NCBI RefSeq assembly: GCF_028553745.1
Contig: NZ_CP067129.1
Location: 2,462,501-2,526,500 of the forward strand
Length of the DNA stretch: 64,000 nucleotides
Direction: 5' to 3'
Origin: Paracoccus seriniphilus
GTDB lineage: Bacteria; Pseudomonadota; Alphaproteobacteria; Rhodobacterales; Rhodobacteraceae
Position numbers and translations under genes: made by a program. The notes below the pieces were generated by a model that was not told the DNA's origin, did no database searches, and saw only the letters and a program-made list of their open reading frames with translations. Below are positions 18,887 through 28,701 of this stretch, piece after piece; position 1 is the first letter of the stretch, and every line of letters begins with the position of its first letter.

Positions 18887-19249
18887 ATGCCTCTGTATGA
18901 GCATGTGCTGATCGCCCGTCAGGACCTGTCTAACACGCAGGCCGAAGGGCTGATCGAACATTTTTCGACCGTTCTCGCCGACAATGGCGGCAAGGTCATC
19001 GACAACGAATACTGGGGTGTCCGCACCCTCGCCTACAAGATCAACAAGAACCGCAAGGGCCATTACGCCTTCCTGCGCACCGATGCCCCTTCGGCAGCCG
19101 TGCAGGAGATGGAGCGTCTTGCCCGTCTGCATGACGACGTGATGCGCGTGATGACCATCCGCGTTGACGAGCACGAAGAAGGTCCTTCGGTGCAGATGCA
19201 AAAACGCGAAGAACGTGGCGATCGCCGCGAACGTCGCGACCGGAACTGA
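18887..19249 (+). CDS. rpsF: 30S ribosomal protein S6
   Basis: Small-subunit protein that forms a heterodimer with S18 on the platform of the 30S particle; 120 residues. The start MPLYEHVLIARQDLS, preceded by GAAAGG, was chosen over an upstream frame extension that has no family counterpart. RTLAYKINKNRKGHYAFLRT is the S6 core, and a charged Arg/Glu tail (EERGDRRERRDRN) ends the protein. First gene of rpsF-rpsR-rplI. Confidence 0.97.
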   Translation: MPLYEHVLIARQDLSNTQAEGLIEHFSTVLADNGGKVIDNEYWGVRTLAYKINKNRKGHYAFLRTDAPSAAVQEMERLARLHDDVMRVMTIRVDEHEEGPSVQMQKREERGDRRERRDRN

Positions 19250-19262
19250 GGAGATCTGAACC

Positions 19263-19490
19263 ATGGCGAACAAACCGTTCTTCCGCCGTCGCAAGGTCTG
19301 CCCGTTCTCGGGTGATAATGCGCCGAAGATCGACTATAAGGACACCCGTCTGCTGCAGCGCTACATCAGCGAGCGCGGCAAGATTGTGCCTTCGCGCATC
19401 ACCGCAGTCTCGGCAAAGAAGCAGCGTGAACTGGCCCGTGCCATCAAACGCGCCCGCTTCCTCGCCCTGCTGCCCTATGTCGTGAAATAA
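19263..19490 (+). CDS. rpsR: 30S ribosomal protein S18
   Basis: 75-residue platform protein of the small subunit, binding partner of S6. The N-terminus is [20 protein letters not shown] with a single Cys, followed by the conserved [20 protein letters not shown] and a basic C-terminal [15 protein letters not shown]. It lies 13 bp after rpsF with a good ribosome-binding sequence (GAGGAG). Confidence 0.97.
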   Translation: MANKPFFRRRKVCPFSGDNAPKIDYKDTRLLQRYISERGKIVPSRITAVSAKKQRELARAIKRARFLALLPYVVK

Positions 19491-19502
19491 GGAGACCTGA
19501 TC

Positions 19503-20084
19503 ATGCAAGTCATCCTTTTGGAACGCGTGGCCAAACTGGGCCAGATGGGCGAAGTGGTGAAGGTGAAAGAGGGCTATGCCCGCAACTTCCTGCTGCCCCA
19601 GGGCAAAGCCCTGCGCGCATCGGACGCCAATATCGCCGCTTTTGAAGAGCGCAAGGTGCAGCTTGAAGCACGCAACGCCGAAACCAAGGCCGAAGCACAG
19701 AAGGTCGCCGACAAACTGGACGGCCAGACCTTCGTCATCATCCGGTCGGCATCCGATTCGGGCGCTCTTTACGGTTCGGTCACCACGCGCGACGCCGCCG
19801 ATTCCTCGACCGAGGCCGGCTTCACCGTCGATCGCAAGCAGATCGTTCTGAAAACGCCGATCAAGGACCTGGGCCTGCATGACGTCACCGTCGTGCTGCA
19901 CCCCGAGGTCGAGGCAACGATCACGCTGAACGTTGCCCGTTCGAACGAAGAAGCCGAACTGCAGGCACAAGGCAAGTCGATCCAGGATCTGGCTGCCGAA
20001 GCCGACGCGGAAGCAGAATTCGAGATCGCCGAACTGTTTGACGACATCGGTGGCGCTTCCGAAGACGAAGGCGACGACGCCTGA
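19503..20084 (+). CDS. rplI: 50S ribosomal protein L9
   Basis: Large-subunit protein, 193 residues. The N-terminal domain starts [19 protein letters not shown] and includes [16 protein letters not shown], the rRNA-binding motif. A long helix connects it to a C-terminal domain. The protein is about 45 residues longer than E. coli L9 because of an acidic C-terminal tail ([20 protein letters not shown]), usual for Rhodobacteraceae. It ends the ribosomal operon, followed by a strong terminator. Confidence 0.97.
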   Translation: MQVILLERVAKLGQMGEVVKVKEGYARNFLLPQGKALRASDANIAAFEERKVQLEARNAETKAEAQKVADKLDGQTFVIIRSASDSGALYGSVTTRDAADSSTEAGFTVDRKQIVLKTPIKDLGLHDVTVVLHPEVEATITLNVARSNEEAELQAQGKSIQDLAAEADAEAEFEIAELFDDIGGASEDEGDDA

Positions 20085-20122
20085 GGCATCCATCTGATCC
20101 CCGTGATCAGGACCACGATCGA

Positions 20123-20158
20123 CGCCGCGCCGGACCACCGGCGCGGCGATTTTCTTTT
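20123..20158 (+). terminator. Rho-independent terminator after rplI
   Basis: An 11-bp perfect GC-rich stem (20123-20133 with 20138-20148, loop ACCA) is followed by ATTTTCTTTT. It ends the rpsF-rpsR-rplI transcript. Confidence 0.92.
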
Positions 20159-20264
20159 GCCGATGATTTGCACTCCCTGACAGGGTTCATGTTAGGATTT
20201 GACCACCGGCCTGGGTTGTGACACAGGCGCGCAACCTTGACGTGATAGATCCGAGGATATGCAG

Positions 20265-21275
20265 ATGACCGATCCCCTGACCCGCCTACTGACGGAGCGC
20301 GACTGGCTGCTGGCAGATGGGGCGACCGGAACCAACCTGTTCAACATGGGGCTGGAATCCGGAGAACCGCCGGAATTGTGGAACACAGATCACCCCGACA
20401 GGATTCGCGCGCTGTATCGCGGCGCGGTGGATGCCGGCTCGGATCTGTTCCTGACCAACAGCTTTGGTGGCAACGCCAGCCGCCTGCGCCTGCACAAGGC
20501 CGATTCGCGCGTGGGCGAATTGAACCGCGTGGCCGCCGAACTGGCGCGTGAGGTGGCCGACAGCGCCGGTCGCAAGGTCATCGTTGCGGGCAGCATGGGC
20601 CCGACCGGAGAAATCATGGCCCCGATGGGTGCACTGACCCATGAAGGCGCCGTCGAAATGTTCCATGAGCAGGCCGAAGCCCTGAAGGATGGCGGCGTGG
20701 ATGTCCTGTGGGTGGAAACCATCAGCGCCGCCGAGGAATTCCGCGCCGCGGCGGAAGCCGCGCGTCTGGTCGGGATGCCCTGGTGCGGCACCATGAGCTT
20801 TGACACCGCAGGCCGCACGATGATGGGGCTGACCTCGGCGCAGCTTTCGGCGCTGGTCGAGAAGCTGCCCAATCCGCCGGTTGCCTATGGCGCGAATTGC
20901 GGTGTCGGCGCATCTGATCTGCTGCGCACGGTCACCGGTTTTCTGGCCTCGGGCAATGAACGCCCGCTGATCGCCAAGGGCAATGCCGGCATTCCGCGTT
21001 TCGAGGCGGGGCATATCCATTACAACGGCACGCCCGAACTGATGGCCGATTACGCCTGCCTGGCACGTGATCTGGGCGTGCGGATCATCGGCGGATGCTG
21101 CGGCACCATGCCCGAACATCTGCGCGCGATGCGCGAGGCGCTGGAAACCCGGCCCGCAGGCCCGCGCCCCTCGCTGGAACTGATTGCCGAACGTCTGGGC
21201 GGCTTCAGCTCCAGCAGCGACGGCACGGATGATTCCGGCCCGACCCGCGAACGTCGCGGCCGCCGTCGCGGATAA
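20265..21275 (+). CDS. Homocysteine S-methyltransferase subunit of a split methionine synthase (annotated in relatives as betaine-homocysteine methyltransferase)
   Basis: 336-residue Zn-dependent homocysteine methyltransferase (pfam02574). LADGATGTNLFNMGL is the start of the barrel; zinc ligands are Cys212 (YGANCGVG) and Cys278-Cys279 (GGCCGT). Of two ATGs, the one at 20265 is preferred because GAGG sits eight bases upstream; the ATG at 20259 is only two bases away from it. By sequence alone it could use betaine. However, a corrinoid-binding protein gene lies 1.2 kb downstream, and in Rhodobacteraceae such separate homocysteine-binding and B12-binding proteins together replace MetH. I therefore infer the homocysteine-methylating subunit. 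The C-terminal ~30 residues are Ser/Asp then Arg-rich and probably disordered. Confidence 0.82.
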   Translation: MTDPLTRLLTERDWLLADGATGTNLFNMGLESGEPPELWNTDHPDRIRALYRGAVDAGSDLFLTNSFGGNASRLRLHKADSRVGELNRVAAELAREVADSAGRKVIVAGSMGPTGEIMAPMGALTHEGAVEMFHEQAEALKDGGVDVLWVETISAAEEFRAAAEAARLVGMPWCGTMSFDTAGRTMMGLTSAQLSALVEKLPNPPVAYGANCGVGASDLLRTVTGFLASGNERPLIAKGNAGIPRFEAGHIHYNGTPELMADYACLARDLGVRIIGGCCGTMPEHLRAMREALETRPAGPRPSLELIAERLGGFSSSSDGTDDSGPTRERRGRRRG

Positions 21276-21281
21276 CCCGAT

Positions 21282-22361
21282 CTAGAACAGCGACAACTGA
21301 TCCCCCGTCCGCGGCGGGGGGCCAAAGCGCGTGCAGTCCAGTGCCGGCATGCCTTCGTGATAGCCCAGCCGGCGCCGCGCCAGCCGGAACCGCTGACGCG
21401 CCAACTGTGCCTCGGTCCCTTCACCCTTGAAACGATGGCCAAAGCGGGAATCATTGTCGCGCCCGCCGCGCATGGCCTGAACCCGGTTCATCACATGCGC
21501 GGCCATATCCGGCTTGTGTCGCTGCAACCAGTCACGAAACAGCGGCGCGACCTCATGGGGCAAACGCAGGGCAATCATGCTGGCAGTGCTTGCCCCGGCT
21601 TCGCGCGCAGCGGTCAGGATCGACTCGATCTCGGGCTCGGTCAGCACCGGGATCACCGGGGCGACCATCACCCGCACGGGCACACCGGCACGCGACAATT
21701 CGCGGATCATCCGCAGCCTGACCTCGGGCGTGGGCGCGCGCGGCTCCAGCGCACGGGCCAGCGCCGCATCCAGCGTGGTGATGCTGATGCCGATCAGCGC
21801 CTGATTGCGCGCCGCCAGTTCCGCCCAGAGATCCAGATCCCGCAGCACCGTCCTGCCGCGCGTCACCAATGTCACCGGATGGTTCCAGTCGCGCAGGACG
21901 CGCAGGATATCGGGCATGATCGCCAGACGCGCCTCGACCGGCTGATATGGGTCGGTATTGGTGCCCAGGGCAATCGGCGCAACCTTGTAGGACGGGCGCG
22001 CCAGCTCCCGCTGCAGCAATTCAGCGGCATCGGGCTTGGCGGTGATCCGGGTTTCGAAATCCAGCCCCGGAGACAGGCCCAGATAGGCGTGGCTGGGCCG
22101 GGCATAGCAATAGATGCAGCCATGTTCGCAGCCGCGATAGGGATTGATCGAACGGTCAAAGGAGATATCGGGCGAGCTATTGCGCGTGATGATGCTGCGC
22201 GGACGCTCGGTCACGACCTCGGTGCGCAGCAGTTGCGTTTCCTCGACCAGATCCCAGCCGTCGGATTCATGCTCGCGGACCAGATTTTCGAACCGTCCCG
22301 CAGGGCGGCTGGCGCTGCCGCGCGCCCTTCGTCTTTCTGTCGGATCACCTGGTGGAAGCAT
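21282..22361 (-). CDS. PA0069-family radical SAM protein
   Basis: 359-residue radical S-adenosylmethionine protein related to SplB (COG1533). The cluster-binding cysteines are Cys78, Cys82 and Cys85 in GCEHGCIYCYARPSH. DISFDRSINPYRGC and LGTNTDPYQPVEARL are typical of the PA0069 family. Its reaction is unknown; relatives are annotated as DNA repair photolyase-like on weak grounds. It lies between, and opposite to, the two split methionine synthase genes and ends 6 bp from the first. A LexA-type box 13-27 bp before the ATG suggests DNA-damage control. Confidence 0.88.
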   Translation of the reverse strand: MLPPGDPTERRRARGSASRPAGRFENLVREHESDGWDLVEETQLLRTEVVTERPRSIITRNSSPDISFDRSINPYRGCEHGCIYCYARPSHAYLGLSPGLDFETRITAKPDAAELLQRELARPSYKVAPIALGTNTDPYQPVEARLAIMPDILRVLRDWNHPVTLVTRGRTVLRDLDLWAELAARNQALIGISITTLDAALARALEPRAPTPEVRLRMIRELSRAGVPVRVMVAPVIPVLTEPEIESILTAAREAGASTASMIALRLPHEVAPLFRDWLQRHKPDMAAHVMNRVQAMRGGRDNDSRFGHRFKGEGTEAQLARQRFRLARRRLGYHEGMPALDCTRFGPPPRTGDQLSLF

Positions 22362-22373
22362 GGCGAGATACTA

Positions 22374-22388
22374 GAACATAAACGGAAC
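22374..22388 (-). promoter_or_regulatory. LexA (SOS) box of alphaproteobacterial type
   Basis: GAAC-N7-GAAC (equivalently GTTC-N7-GTTC), the direct-repeat operator recognised by alphaproteobacterial LexA, is exact here. It lies 13 bp upstream of the radical SAM start codon, where repressor would block transcription initiation. Confidence 0.65.
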
Positions 22389-22502
22389 ACATGCCAGAGA
22401 TTCCTGCGAAAGGTCGCGTCAGGGCGATGGGAGGTCGTTTTGCATCACCCGTTTTCCCTGCACTGGGGGCAACGCTGGAATCACGCCAGCAGGAGTCCCG
22501 AG

Positions 22503-23207
22503 ATGACCGAAGAGAACGACGAAATCATCCTGTCCGAATTGAATGACGAAGATCTTGTCCTGCAGATGATGGATGATCTTTATGACGGCATGCGCGAAGA
22601 GATCGAGGAAGCCGTGCAGATTCTGCTGGATCGCGGCTGGGCACCCTATGATGTGCTGACCAAGGCCTTGGTCGCAGGCATGACCATTGTCGGCCATGAC
22701 TTCCGTGATGGCATCCTCTTCGTGCCCGAGGTCCTTCTGGCCGCCAATGCGATGAAGGGCGGCATGGCGATCCTGAAGCCGTTGCTGGCGGAAACCGGCG
22801 CGCCCCGGATGGGCAAGATGGTGATCGGAACGGTCAAGGGCGACATCCATGACATCGGCAAGAATCTTGTCTCGATGATGATGGAAGGTGCCGGCTTCGA
22901 GGTCGTCGATCTGGGCATCAACAATCCGGTCGAAAACTATATCGAAGCCGCGCAGCGCGAAGAGGCGGATATCATCGGCATGTCCGCCCTGCTGACCACC
23001 ACCATGCCCTACATGAAGATCGTGATCGACACGATGAAGGAACAGGGAATCCGCGACGACTTCATCATTCTGGTCGGCGGTGCGCCCCTGAACGAGGAAT
23101 TCGGTCAGGCGATTGGCGCAGATGCCTATTGCCGCGACGCCGCGGTCGCCGTGGAAACCGCCAAGGACTTCATGTTGCGTCGGCACAACCAGATTTCGGC
23201 ACATTGA
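22503..23207 (+). CDS. Corrinoid (vitamin B12)-binding methyltransferase protein
   Basis: 234-residue cobalamin carrier. A helical cap domain (B12-binding 2, residues ~20-95) is followed by the Rossmann-like B12-binding domain with the DxHxxG motif Asp114-His116-Gly119 (GDIHDIGKN); His116 is the expected lower cobalt ligand. SALLTTTMPYM and ILVGGAPLNEEFG are the S and GG cobalamin-tail contacts. AGGAG stands nine bases before the ATG. With the homocysteine methyltransferase gene nearby it matches the split methionine synthase of Rhodobacteraceae. The pterin-binding and reactivation parts are not in the window. It could alternatively serve another methyl donor such as betaine. Confidence 0.88.
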   Translation: MTEENDEIILSELNDEDLVLQMMDDLYDGMREEIEEAVQILLDRGWAPYDVLTKALVAGMTIVGHDFRDGILFVPEVLLAANAMKGGMAILKPLLAETGAPRMGKMVIGTVKGDIHDIGKNLVSMMMEGAGFEVVDLGINNPVENYIEAAQREEADIIGMSALLTTTMPYMKIVIDTMKEQGIRDDFIILVGGAPLNEEFGQAIGADAYCRDAAVAVETAKDFMLRRHNQISAH

Positions 23208-23315
23208 CCCGGCAGGGCGGGGTAGAATTCCGGGATTGCAGATTCAGGGCGTTGAAATCGGGCGGCCGCAGGCACAATTGTCAGGTGGCAAGCACAGCAG
23301 AACGCAGGATATGCC

Positions 23316-24188
23316 ATGACCGAAGAATATACGCCGCCCAAAGTCTGGACCTGGAACAAGGAAAACGGTGGCACCTTTGCCAGCATCAACAGGCCGGTCT
23401 CTGGCGCGACCCATGACAAGGAACTGCCGGTCGGCAAACATCCCCTGCAGCTCTACTCGCTGGCGACGCCCAACGGTCAGAAGGTCACAATCATGCTGGA
23501 GGAACTGCTGGCGCAGGGACATTCCGGCGCGGAATATGATGCCTGGCTGATCAGGATCGGCGATGGCGACCAGTTCTCCAGCGGCTTTGTCAGCGCCAAC
23601 CCGAACTCGAAAATTCCGGCACTGATGGACCATTCGGCGTCACCGGCACGACGGGTCTTTGAATCCGGTTCGATCCTGCTCTATCTGGCCGAAAAATTCG
23701 GTGCCTTCCTGCCCAGAGATCCCGCCGCGCGGACCGAGGCCATGAACTGGCTGTTCTGGCAGATGGGCGCGGCACCCTATCTGGGCGGTGGCTTTGGCCA
23801 TTTCTACGCCTATGCACCGGTCAAGATCGAATATGCCATCGACCGCTTCACGATGGAGGTCAAACGCCAGCTGGACGTTCTGGACAAGCATCTGGCTGAC
23901 AACCGCTTCATGGCGGGCGATGAATATTCCATCGCGGATATGGCGATCTGGCCCTGGTATGGGCGTCTGGTCACGGGCGGTGCCTATGGCGATGCGGCAA
24001 CCTTCATCGACGCCCAAAGCTACAAGAATGTGCTGAGATGGCAGGCAGAAATCGCAGAACGCCCTGCCGTGCAGCGCGGCGTCATGGTCAACAGGACTTC
24101 GGGCGATCCGTCCGAACAATTGTGGGAACGTCATGACGCATCGGATTTCGACACCCGCACGCAAGACAAGCTGGAACCCCAGTCCTGA
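23316..24188 (+). CDS. yghU: Glutathione S-transferase family protein, YghU type (disulfide-bond oxidoreductase)
   Basis: 290-residue GST. The N-terminal extension YTPPKVWTWNKENGGTFASI and the glutathione-domain segment LPVGKHPLQLYSLATPNGQK are diagnostic of the YghU/Nu-class group, which act as glutathione-dependent disulfide reductases or organic hydroperoxide reductases. The C-terminal helical domain includes DEYSIADMAIWPWYG. It stands alone, 108 bp downstream of the corrinoid protein gene, and shares a bidirectional terminator with ilvC. Confidence 0.88.
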   Translation: MTEEYTPPKVWTWNKENGGTFASINRPVSGATHDKELPVGKHPLQLYSLATPNGQKVTIMLEELLAQGHSGAEYDAWLIRIGDGDQFSSGFVSANPNSKIPALMDHSASPARRVFESGSILLYLAEKFGAFLPRDPAARTEAMNWLFWQMGAAPYLGGGFGHFYAYAPVKIEYAIDRFTMEVKRQLDVLDKHLADNRFMAGDEYSIADMAIWPWYGRLVTGGAYGDAATFIDAQSYKNVLRWQAEIAERPAVQRGVMVNRTSGDPSEQLWERHDASDFDTRTQDKLEPQS

Positions 24189-24194
24189 CATGAA

Positions 24195-24218
24195 AAAGCC
24201 CGGCGCAAGCCGGGCTTT
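24195..24218. terminator. Bidirectional terminator between yghU and ilvC
   Basis: The perfect 10-bp stem aaagcccggc / gccgggcttt has a GCAA loop. Its A-tract and T-tract ends let it stop both converging transcripts. It lies 7 bp after the yghU stop and 16 bp from the ilvC stop. Confidence 0.88.
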
Positions 24219-24233
24219 CCAATTTCATCGCAA

Positions 24234-25322
<1,089 letters not shown>

Positions 25323-25358
25323 TCACGAAAATTCGACCATAGCCGAATAAATCATGCC

Positions 25359-25375
25359 GTGATAAATAAGATCAC
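25359..25375. promoter_or_regulatory. Palindromic operator candidate before the tandem Lrp genes
   Basis: GTGAT-N7-ATCAC is a perfect inverted repeat with an A/T-rich centre that ends at the base before the ATG of the first Lrp gene, in the ilvC-lrp divergent region. Lrp/AsnC proteins bind AT-centred inverted repeats, so autoregulation is plausible but inferred. Confidence 0.45.
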
Positions 25376-25840
25376 ATGAAATTCATGCCTGATCCGACTG
25401 ATCGACGCATATTGCGTCAGATGCTTGCCGATCCCTCGGCATCAAACGCTCAACTGGCCGAACGCTGCGGCGTCACCTCGGCCAGCCTGTGGCGCAGGCT
25501 GGAGCGCCTGCGCGAGGCCGGAATTCTGGGGGGTGTGCAGGCCCGGATCAACTGGCGTGCGCTGGGGTGGGAAGTTGAGGTCAGCATGCGCTTCACTCTG
25601 GACAAGACCGATCCCCGCGCCTTTGACGATTTCATTGCCGCGCTGCGCGAGGTGCCCGAAATCACCGAAATCCAAAGCTTTCTGGGCAGCGTCGACTGGC
25701 GGGCCACGGTCATCGCGCGGGACATGGCGCATTGGCAGCAGATCTATCGCGACAGGATCCTGACCCTGCCACATCTGGCAGAACTGGATGCACTGATGCT
25801 GATCTCGACCATCAAGGATAGCGGAGAATTGGCGCTATGA
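25376..25840 (+). CDS. Lrp/AsnC family transcriptional regulator (first of a tandem pair)
   Basis: 154-residue feast/famine regulator. The N-terminal winged helix covers residues ~5-60 (DPTDRRILRQMLADPSASNA, CGVTSASLWRRLERLREAGI) and the C-terminal RAM ligand domain ~70-145 (EVPEITEIQSFLGSVDWRAT). An in-frame ATG three codons in is an alternative start; neither has a clear ribosome-binding site. It overlaps the next Lrp gene by ATGA. Lrp proteins work as dimers and higher oligomers, and the pair may form hetero-oligomers. Probable target: ilvC. Confidence 0.88.
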   Translation: MKFMPDPTDRRILRQMLADPSASNAQLAERCGVTSASLWRRLERLREAGILGGVQARINWRALGWEVEVSMRFTLDKTDPRAFDDFIAALREVPEITEIQSFLGSVDWRATVIARDMAHWQQIYRDRILTLPHLAELDALMLISTIKDSGELAL

Positions 25841-26304
25841 CCGAGCTGGACAGCACCGATCTGGCGATCCTGCGCCTGCTGGCCGATGACGCGACCCGCA
25901 GTGCGGCCGATATCGGCCGGGCCGTCGGCATCGGCCAGCCAGCCGCATGGCGGCGCATCCGGCGGCTGACGGATCAGGGTGTCATCTCGGGTCGACGGGT
26001 GGTTCTGGATGCCGCGGCACTGGGATTCGGGGTAACGGTCTTTCTGGGGATCAAACTGGCCGCCAAGGGCCGCATCAGCCTGGATGACTTTGAACGTGCC
26101 GTCACCGCAATTCCCGAGGTGCAGGTGGTTCAGCATGTTCTGGGCCAGTTCGACTATCGGCTGCGGATCACCGCCCGCGACATCAGCGATTTCGAGCGCA
26201 TCCTGCGTCGGCGCATCATGACCCTGCCCGGCGTCGGTCAGGTCGAGGCCAATGTCATGCTGTCCGAGGAACGCAGGCCAGGACCTCTGTCGGCCATGGA
26301 CTGA
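25837..26304 (+). CDS. Lrp/AsnC family transcriptional regulator (second of a tandem pair)
   Basis: 155-residue paralogue of the preceding protein, same architecture: DNA-binding domain with LDSTDLAILRLLADDATRSA and VGIGQPAAWRRIRRLTDQGV, then RAM domain with IPEVQVVQHVLGQFDYRLRI. It overlaps the first gene by 4 bp, so the two are made together. It sits between ilvC and ilvD, making branched-chain amino-acid control the likeliest role. The residues lining the ligand pocket differ between the paralogues, which may allow two effectors. Confidence 0.88.
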   Translation: MTELDSTDLAILRLLADDATRSAADIGRAVGIGQPAAWRRIRRLTDQGVISGRRVVLDAAALGFGVTVFLGIKLAAKGRISLDDFERAVTAIPEVQVVQHVLGQFDYRLRITARDISDFERILRRRIMTLPGVGQVEANVMLSEERRPGPLSAMD

Positions 26305-26309
26305 ATGGA

Positions 26310-26336
26310 AATGGCCGCGCAAAAGGCGCGGCCATT
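26310..26336. terminator. Hairpin terminator between the Lrp pair and ilvD
   Basis: An 11-bp perfect stem (aatggccgcgc / gcgcggccatt, five-base loop AAAAG) lies between the converging second lrp gene and ilvD. The tails are only weakly T-rich, so efficiency is uncertain. Confidence 0.7.
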
Positions 26337-26362
26337 GCAATATTCGACAGAAACCTGACGGC

Positions 26363-28201
26363 TTATTCCGGAATTATCCGCACCGCACCCTTGGCGGCGC
26401 TGGTGGTCATGGCCGCATAGGCGCGCAGAGCGGTCGAGACCTTGCGCTGGCGCGGCTTGGCAGGCTTCCAGCCTTCGGCATCGCGGGCCTTGCGACGCTC
26501 GGCCAGGGTGGCCTCATCCACCACCAGCTCGATTTCACGATTGGGAATGTCGATGCGGATCGTATCGCCCTGCTCGACCAGACCAATGGTGCCTCCCTCG
26601 GCTGCCTCGGGGGATACATGACCGATGGACAGCCCCGAGGACCCACCCGAGAAGCGGCCATCGGTGACCAAGGCACAGGCTTTGCCCAGCCCCTTGGATT
26701 TCAGATAGCTGGTCGGATACAGCATTTCCTGCATGCCGGGTCCGCCGCGCGGCCCTTCATAGCGGATCAGCACGACCTCGCCTTCCTTGACCTTGCCGGT
26801 CAGGATGCCGCTGACCGCATCGTCCTGGCTTTCGAAGATATGGGCCGGGCCGGTGAAGGTCAGGATCGATTCATCAACCCCGGCGGTTTTCACGATGCAG
26901 CCGTCTTCGGCAAGATTGCCATACAGAACCGCCAGGCCGCCATCCTTCGAGAAGGCATGTTCGGCATCCCGGATCACGCCCGTCTCTCGGTTGAGATCGA
27001 CCGAATCATAGCGGCGATCCTGCGAGAAGGCCGTCTGTGTCGGCACGCCACCCGGCGCGGCACGATAGAATTCATGCACGCTGTCGGCCTGGGTGCGCAT
27101 GACATCCCACCGGTCCAGAGCCTGCCCAAGCGTTCCCGCATGCACGTTGTTCACCGATGTATCCAGCAGCCCTGCGCGATCGAGTTCGCCCAGAATGGCC
27201 ATGATGCCACCGGCGCGGTGAACATCTTCCATATGCACATCCGCCTTGGCCGGGGCGACCTTGCACAGAACCGGCACATTGCGCGACAGCTTGTCGATAT
27301 CCGACATGGTGAATTCCACCTGGCCCTCATGGGCGGCGGCCAGCAGATGCAGGACCGTATTCGTGGAGCCGCCCATGGCGATATCCAGCGTCATGGCATT
27401 CTTGAAGGCGTTCAGGCTGGCAACATTGCGTGGCAGGACCGAGGCATCATCGCCTTCATAGTAGCGGCGCGCCAGATCGACGATCAGATGCCCTGCTTCG
27501 ACGAACAGACGCTTGCGGTCGGCATGGGTGGCCAGCGCCGAACCATTGCCCGGCAGCGACAGACCCAGCGCCTCGGTCAGGCAGTTCATCGAATTGGCAG
27601 TGAACATGCCCGAGCAGGAGCCGCAAGTCGGGCAGGCCGAGCGTTCGATCGCCGCGACATCCGCATCCGACACATTGTCATCGGCTGCCGCGACCATGGC
27701 ATCGACCAGATCGAGCGCCTTGACCTTGCCATCTTCCAGAATGACCTTGCCGGCCTCCATCGGACCACCCGAGACAAAGACCGTGGGAATGTTCAGCCGC
27801 AGCGAGGCCATCAACATGCCCGGTGTGATCTTGTCGCAATTGCTGATGCAGACCATGGCGTCGGCGCAATGCGCATTGACCATATATTCGACCGAATCCG
27901 CGATGACCTCTCGCGAGGGCAGCGAATACAGCATGCCATCATGCCCCATTGCAATGCCGTCATCCACCGCGATGGTGTTGAATTCCTTGGCAATACCGCC
28001 CGCAGCCTCGACCTCGCGCGCGACCAGCTGGCCCAGATCCTTCAGGTGGACATGGCCGGGCACGAATTGCGTGAAGCTGTTCACGATGGCGATGATCGGT
28101 TTGCCGAAATCGCTGTCCTTCACGCCGGTCGCGCGCCATAGACCGCGTGCGCCCGCCATATTGCGGCCGTGTGTGGTGGTGCGGGAACGATAGGCGGGCA
28201 T
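26363..28201 (-). CDS. ilvD: Dihydroxy-acid dehydratase
   Basis: Iron-sulfur enzyme of branched-chain amino-acid synthesis, converting dihydroxy acids to the 2-keto acids; 612 residues. Cluster and active-site motifs are [13 protein letters not shown] and [19 protein letters not shown]; the C-terminal [20 protein letters not shown] carries the catalytic Ser. AAGGAG precedes the ATG at a normal distance. It acts directly after IlvC in the pathway and is encoded 1.1 kb away with two Lrp regulators between them. Confidence 0.96.
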   Translation of the reverse strand: MPAYRSRTTTHGRNMAGARGLWRATGVKDSDFGKPIIAIVNSFTQFVPGHVHLKDLGQLVAREVEAAGGIAKEFNTIAVDDGIAMGHDGMLYSLPSREVIADSVEYMVNAHCADAMVCISNCDKITPGMLMASLRLNIPTVFVSGGPMEAGKVILEDGKVKALDLVDAMVAAADDNVSDADVAAIERSACPTCGSCSGMFTANSMNCLTEALGLSLPGNGSALATHADRKRLFVEAGHLIVDLARRYYEGDDASVLPRNVASLNAFKNAMTLDIAMGGSTNTVLHLLAAAHEGQVEFTMSDIDKLSRNVPVLCKVAPAKADVHMEDVHRAGGIMAILGELDRAGLLDTSVNNVHAGTLGQALDRWDVMRTQADSVHEFYRAAPGGVPTQTAFSQDRRYDSVDLNRETGVIRDAEHAFSKDGGLAVLYGNLAEDGCIVKTAGVDESILTFTGPAHIFESQDDAVSGILTGKVKEGEVVLIRYEGPRGGPGMQEMLYPTSYLKSKGLGKACALVTDGRFSGGSSGLSIGHVSPEAAEGGTIGLVEQGDTIRIDIPNREIELVVDEATLAERRKARDAEGWKPAKPRQRKVSTALRAYAAMTTSAAKGAVRIIPE

Positions 28202-28312
28202 GGCTAATCTCCTTTGGCTCGGCGCATGTCTTTATCACTGCTTGAAGCGGAAGGAAATTGCCGAAAGCATCTGTCAGGCGGTGCAATCTGTCCCGAATGC
28301 ATCGCCAGAACC

Positions 28313-28627
28313 TCAGCCGGCAATTTTCATGACCAGGATTCCTGACACGATCAGCCCGGCCGCAGCCATCCTTGCCGGTGTCAGCGCATCACCGAACATG
28401 ACGACACCAAGGATGAAGCTACCGATCGCGCCGATCCCGGTCCAGACCATATAGGCCGTGCCAAGGGGCAGTTGGCGCATGGCCGCAGCCAGCAACCAGA
28501 AAGAGCCGATCATGCCGATGACCATGACAGCGGTCGGCCAGGGCCGGCTGAATCCTGCAGATTGTTTCATTGCGGTCGCCCAGACGACTTCGAGCAGTCC
28601 GGCGACAAAGAGCATGAGCCAGGGCAT
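28313..28627 (-). CDS. sugE: Small multidrug resistance family exporter, SugE/Gdx (guanidinium exporter) type
   Basis: 104-residue inner-membrane protein with four hydrophobic helices. The proton/substrate-coupling glutamate is Glu13 (LLEVVWATAMKQS). MVWTGIGAIGSFILGVVMFG matches the SugE/Gdx subgroup rather than EmrE. Gdx proteins exchange guanidinium for protons; SugE proteins were earlier linked to quaternary ammonium resistance. AAAGG stands five bases before the ATG. A guanidine-II riboswitch in its leader (28647-28692) supports guanidinium as the natural substrate. Confidence 0.93.
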   Translation of the reverse strand: MPWLMLFVAGLLEVVWATAMKQSAGFSRPWPTAVMVIGMIGSFWLLAAAMRQLPLGTAYMVWTGIGAIGSFILGVVMFGDALTPARMAAAGLIVSGILVMKIAG

Positions 28628-28646
28628 GGTAACCTTTGGTCTCGGG

Positions 28647-28692
28647 GCCGGGCCGTCCCGGCGATTCTTCCCATTCTGGGGAGGTCGTCCTC
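28647..28692 (-). ncRNA. Guanidine-II (mini-ykkC) riboswitch
   Basis: The leader of the SMR gene contains two hairpins with the diagnostic ACGR tetraloops. Reading the minus strand, hairpin 1 (28692-28681) is GAGG-ACGA-CCTC and hairpin 2 (28662-28647) is GCCGGG-ACGG-CCCGGC. They are joined by an 18-nt linker, and the AAAGG ribosome-binding site lies 9 nt after hairpin 2. The guanidine-II class consists of just this pair of hairpins, docking through their loops when guanidinium binds and exposing the ribosome-binding site. Gene context (SugE/Gdx) fits the class. Confidence 0.85.
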
Positions 28693-28701
28693 TTGTAGCG
28701 T

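Noticed and set aside
26252..28141. Open frame of about 629 codons on the plus strand opposite ilvD
   Set aside because: Shadow of ilvD; the composition is that of a reverse-complemented coding strand and no protein family is visible.
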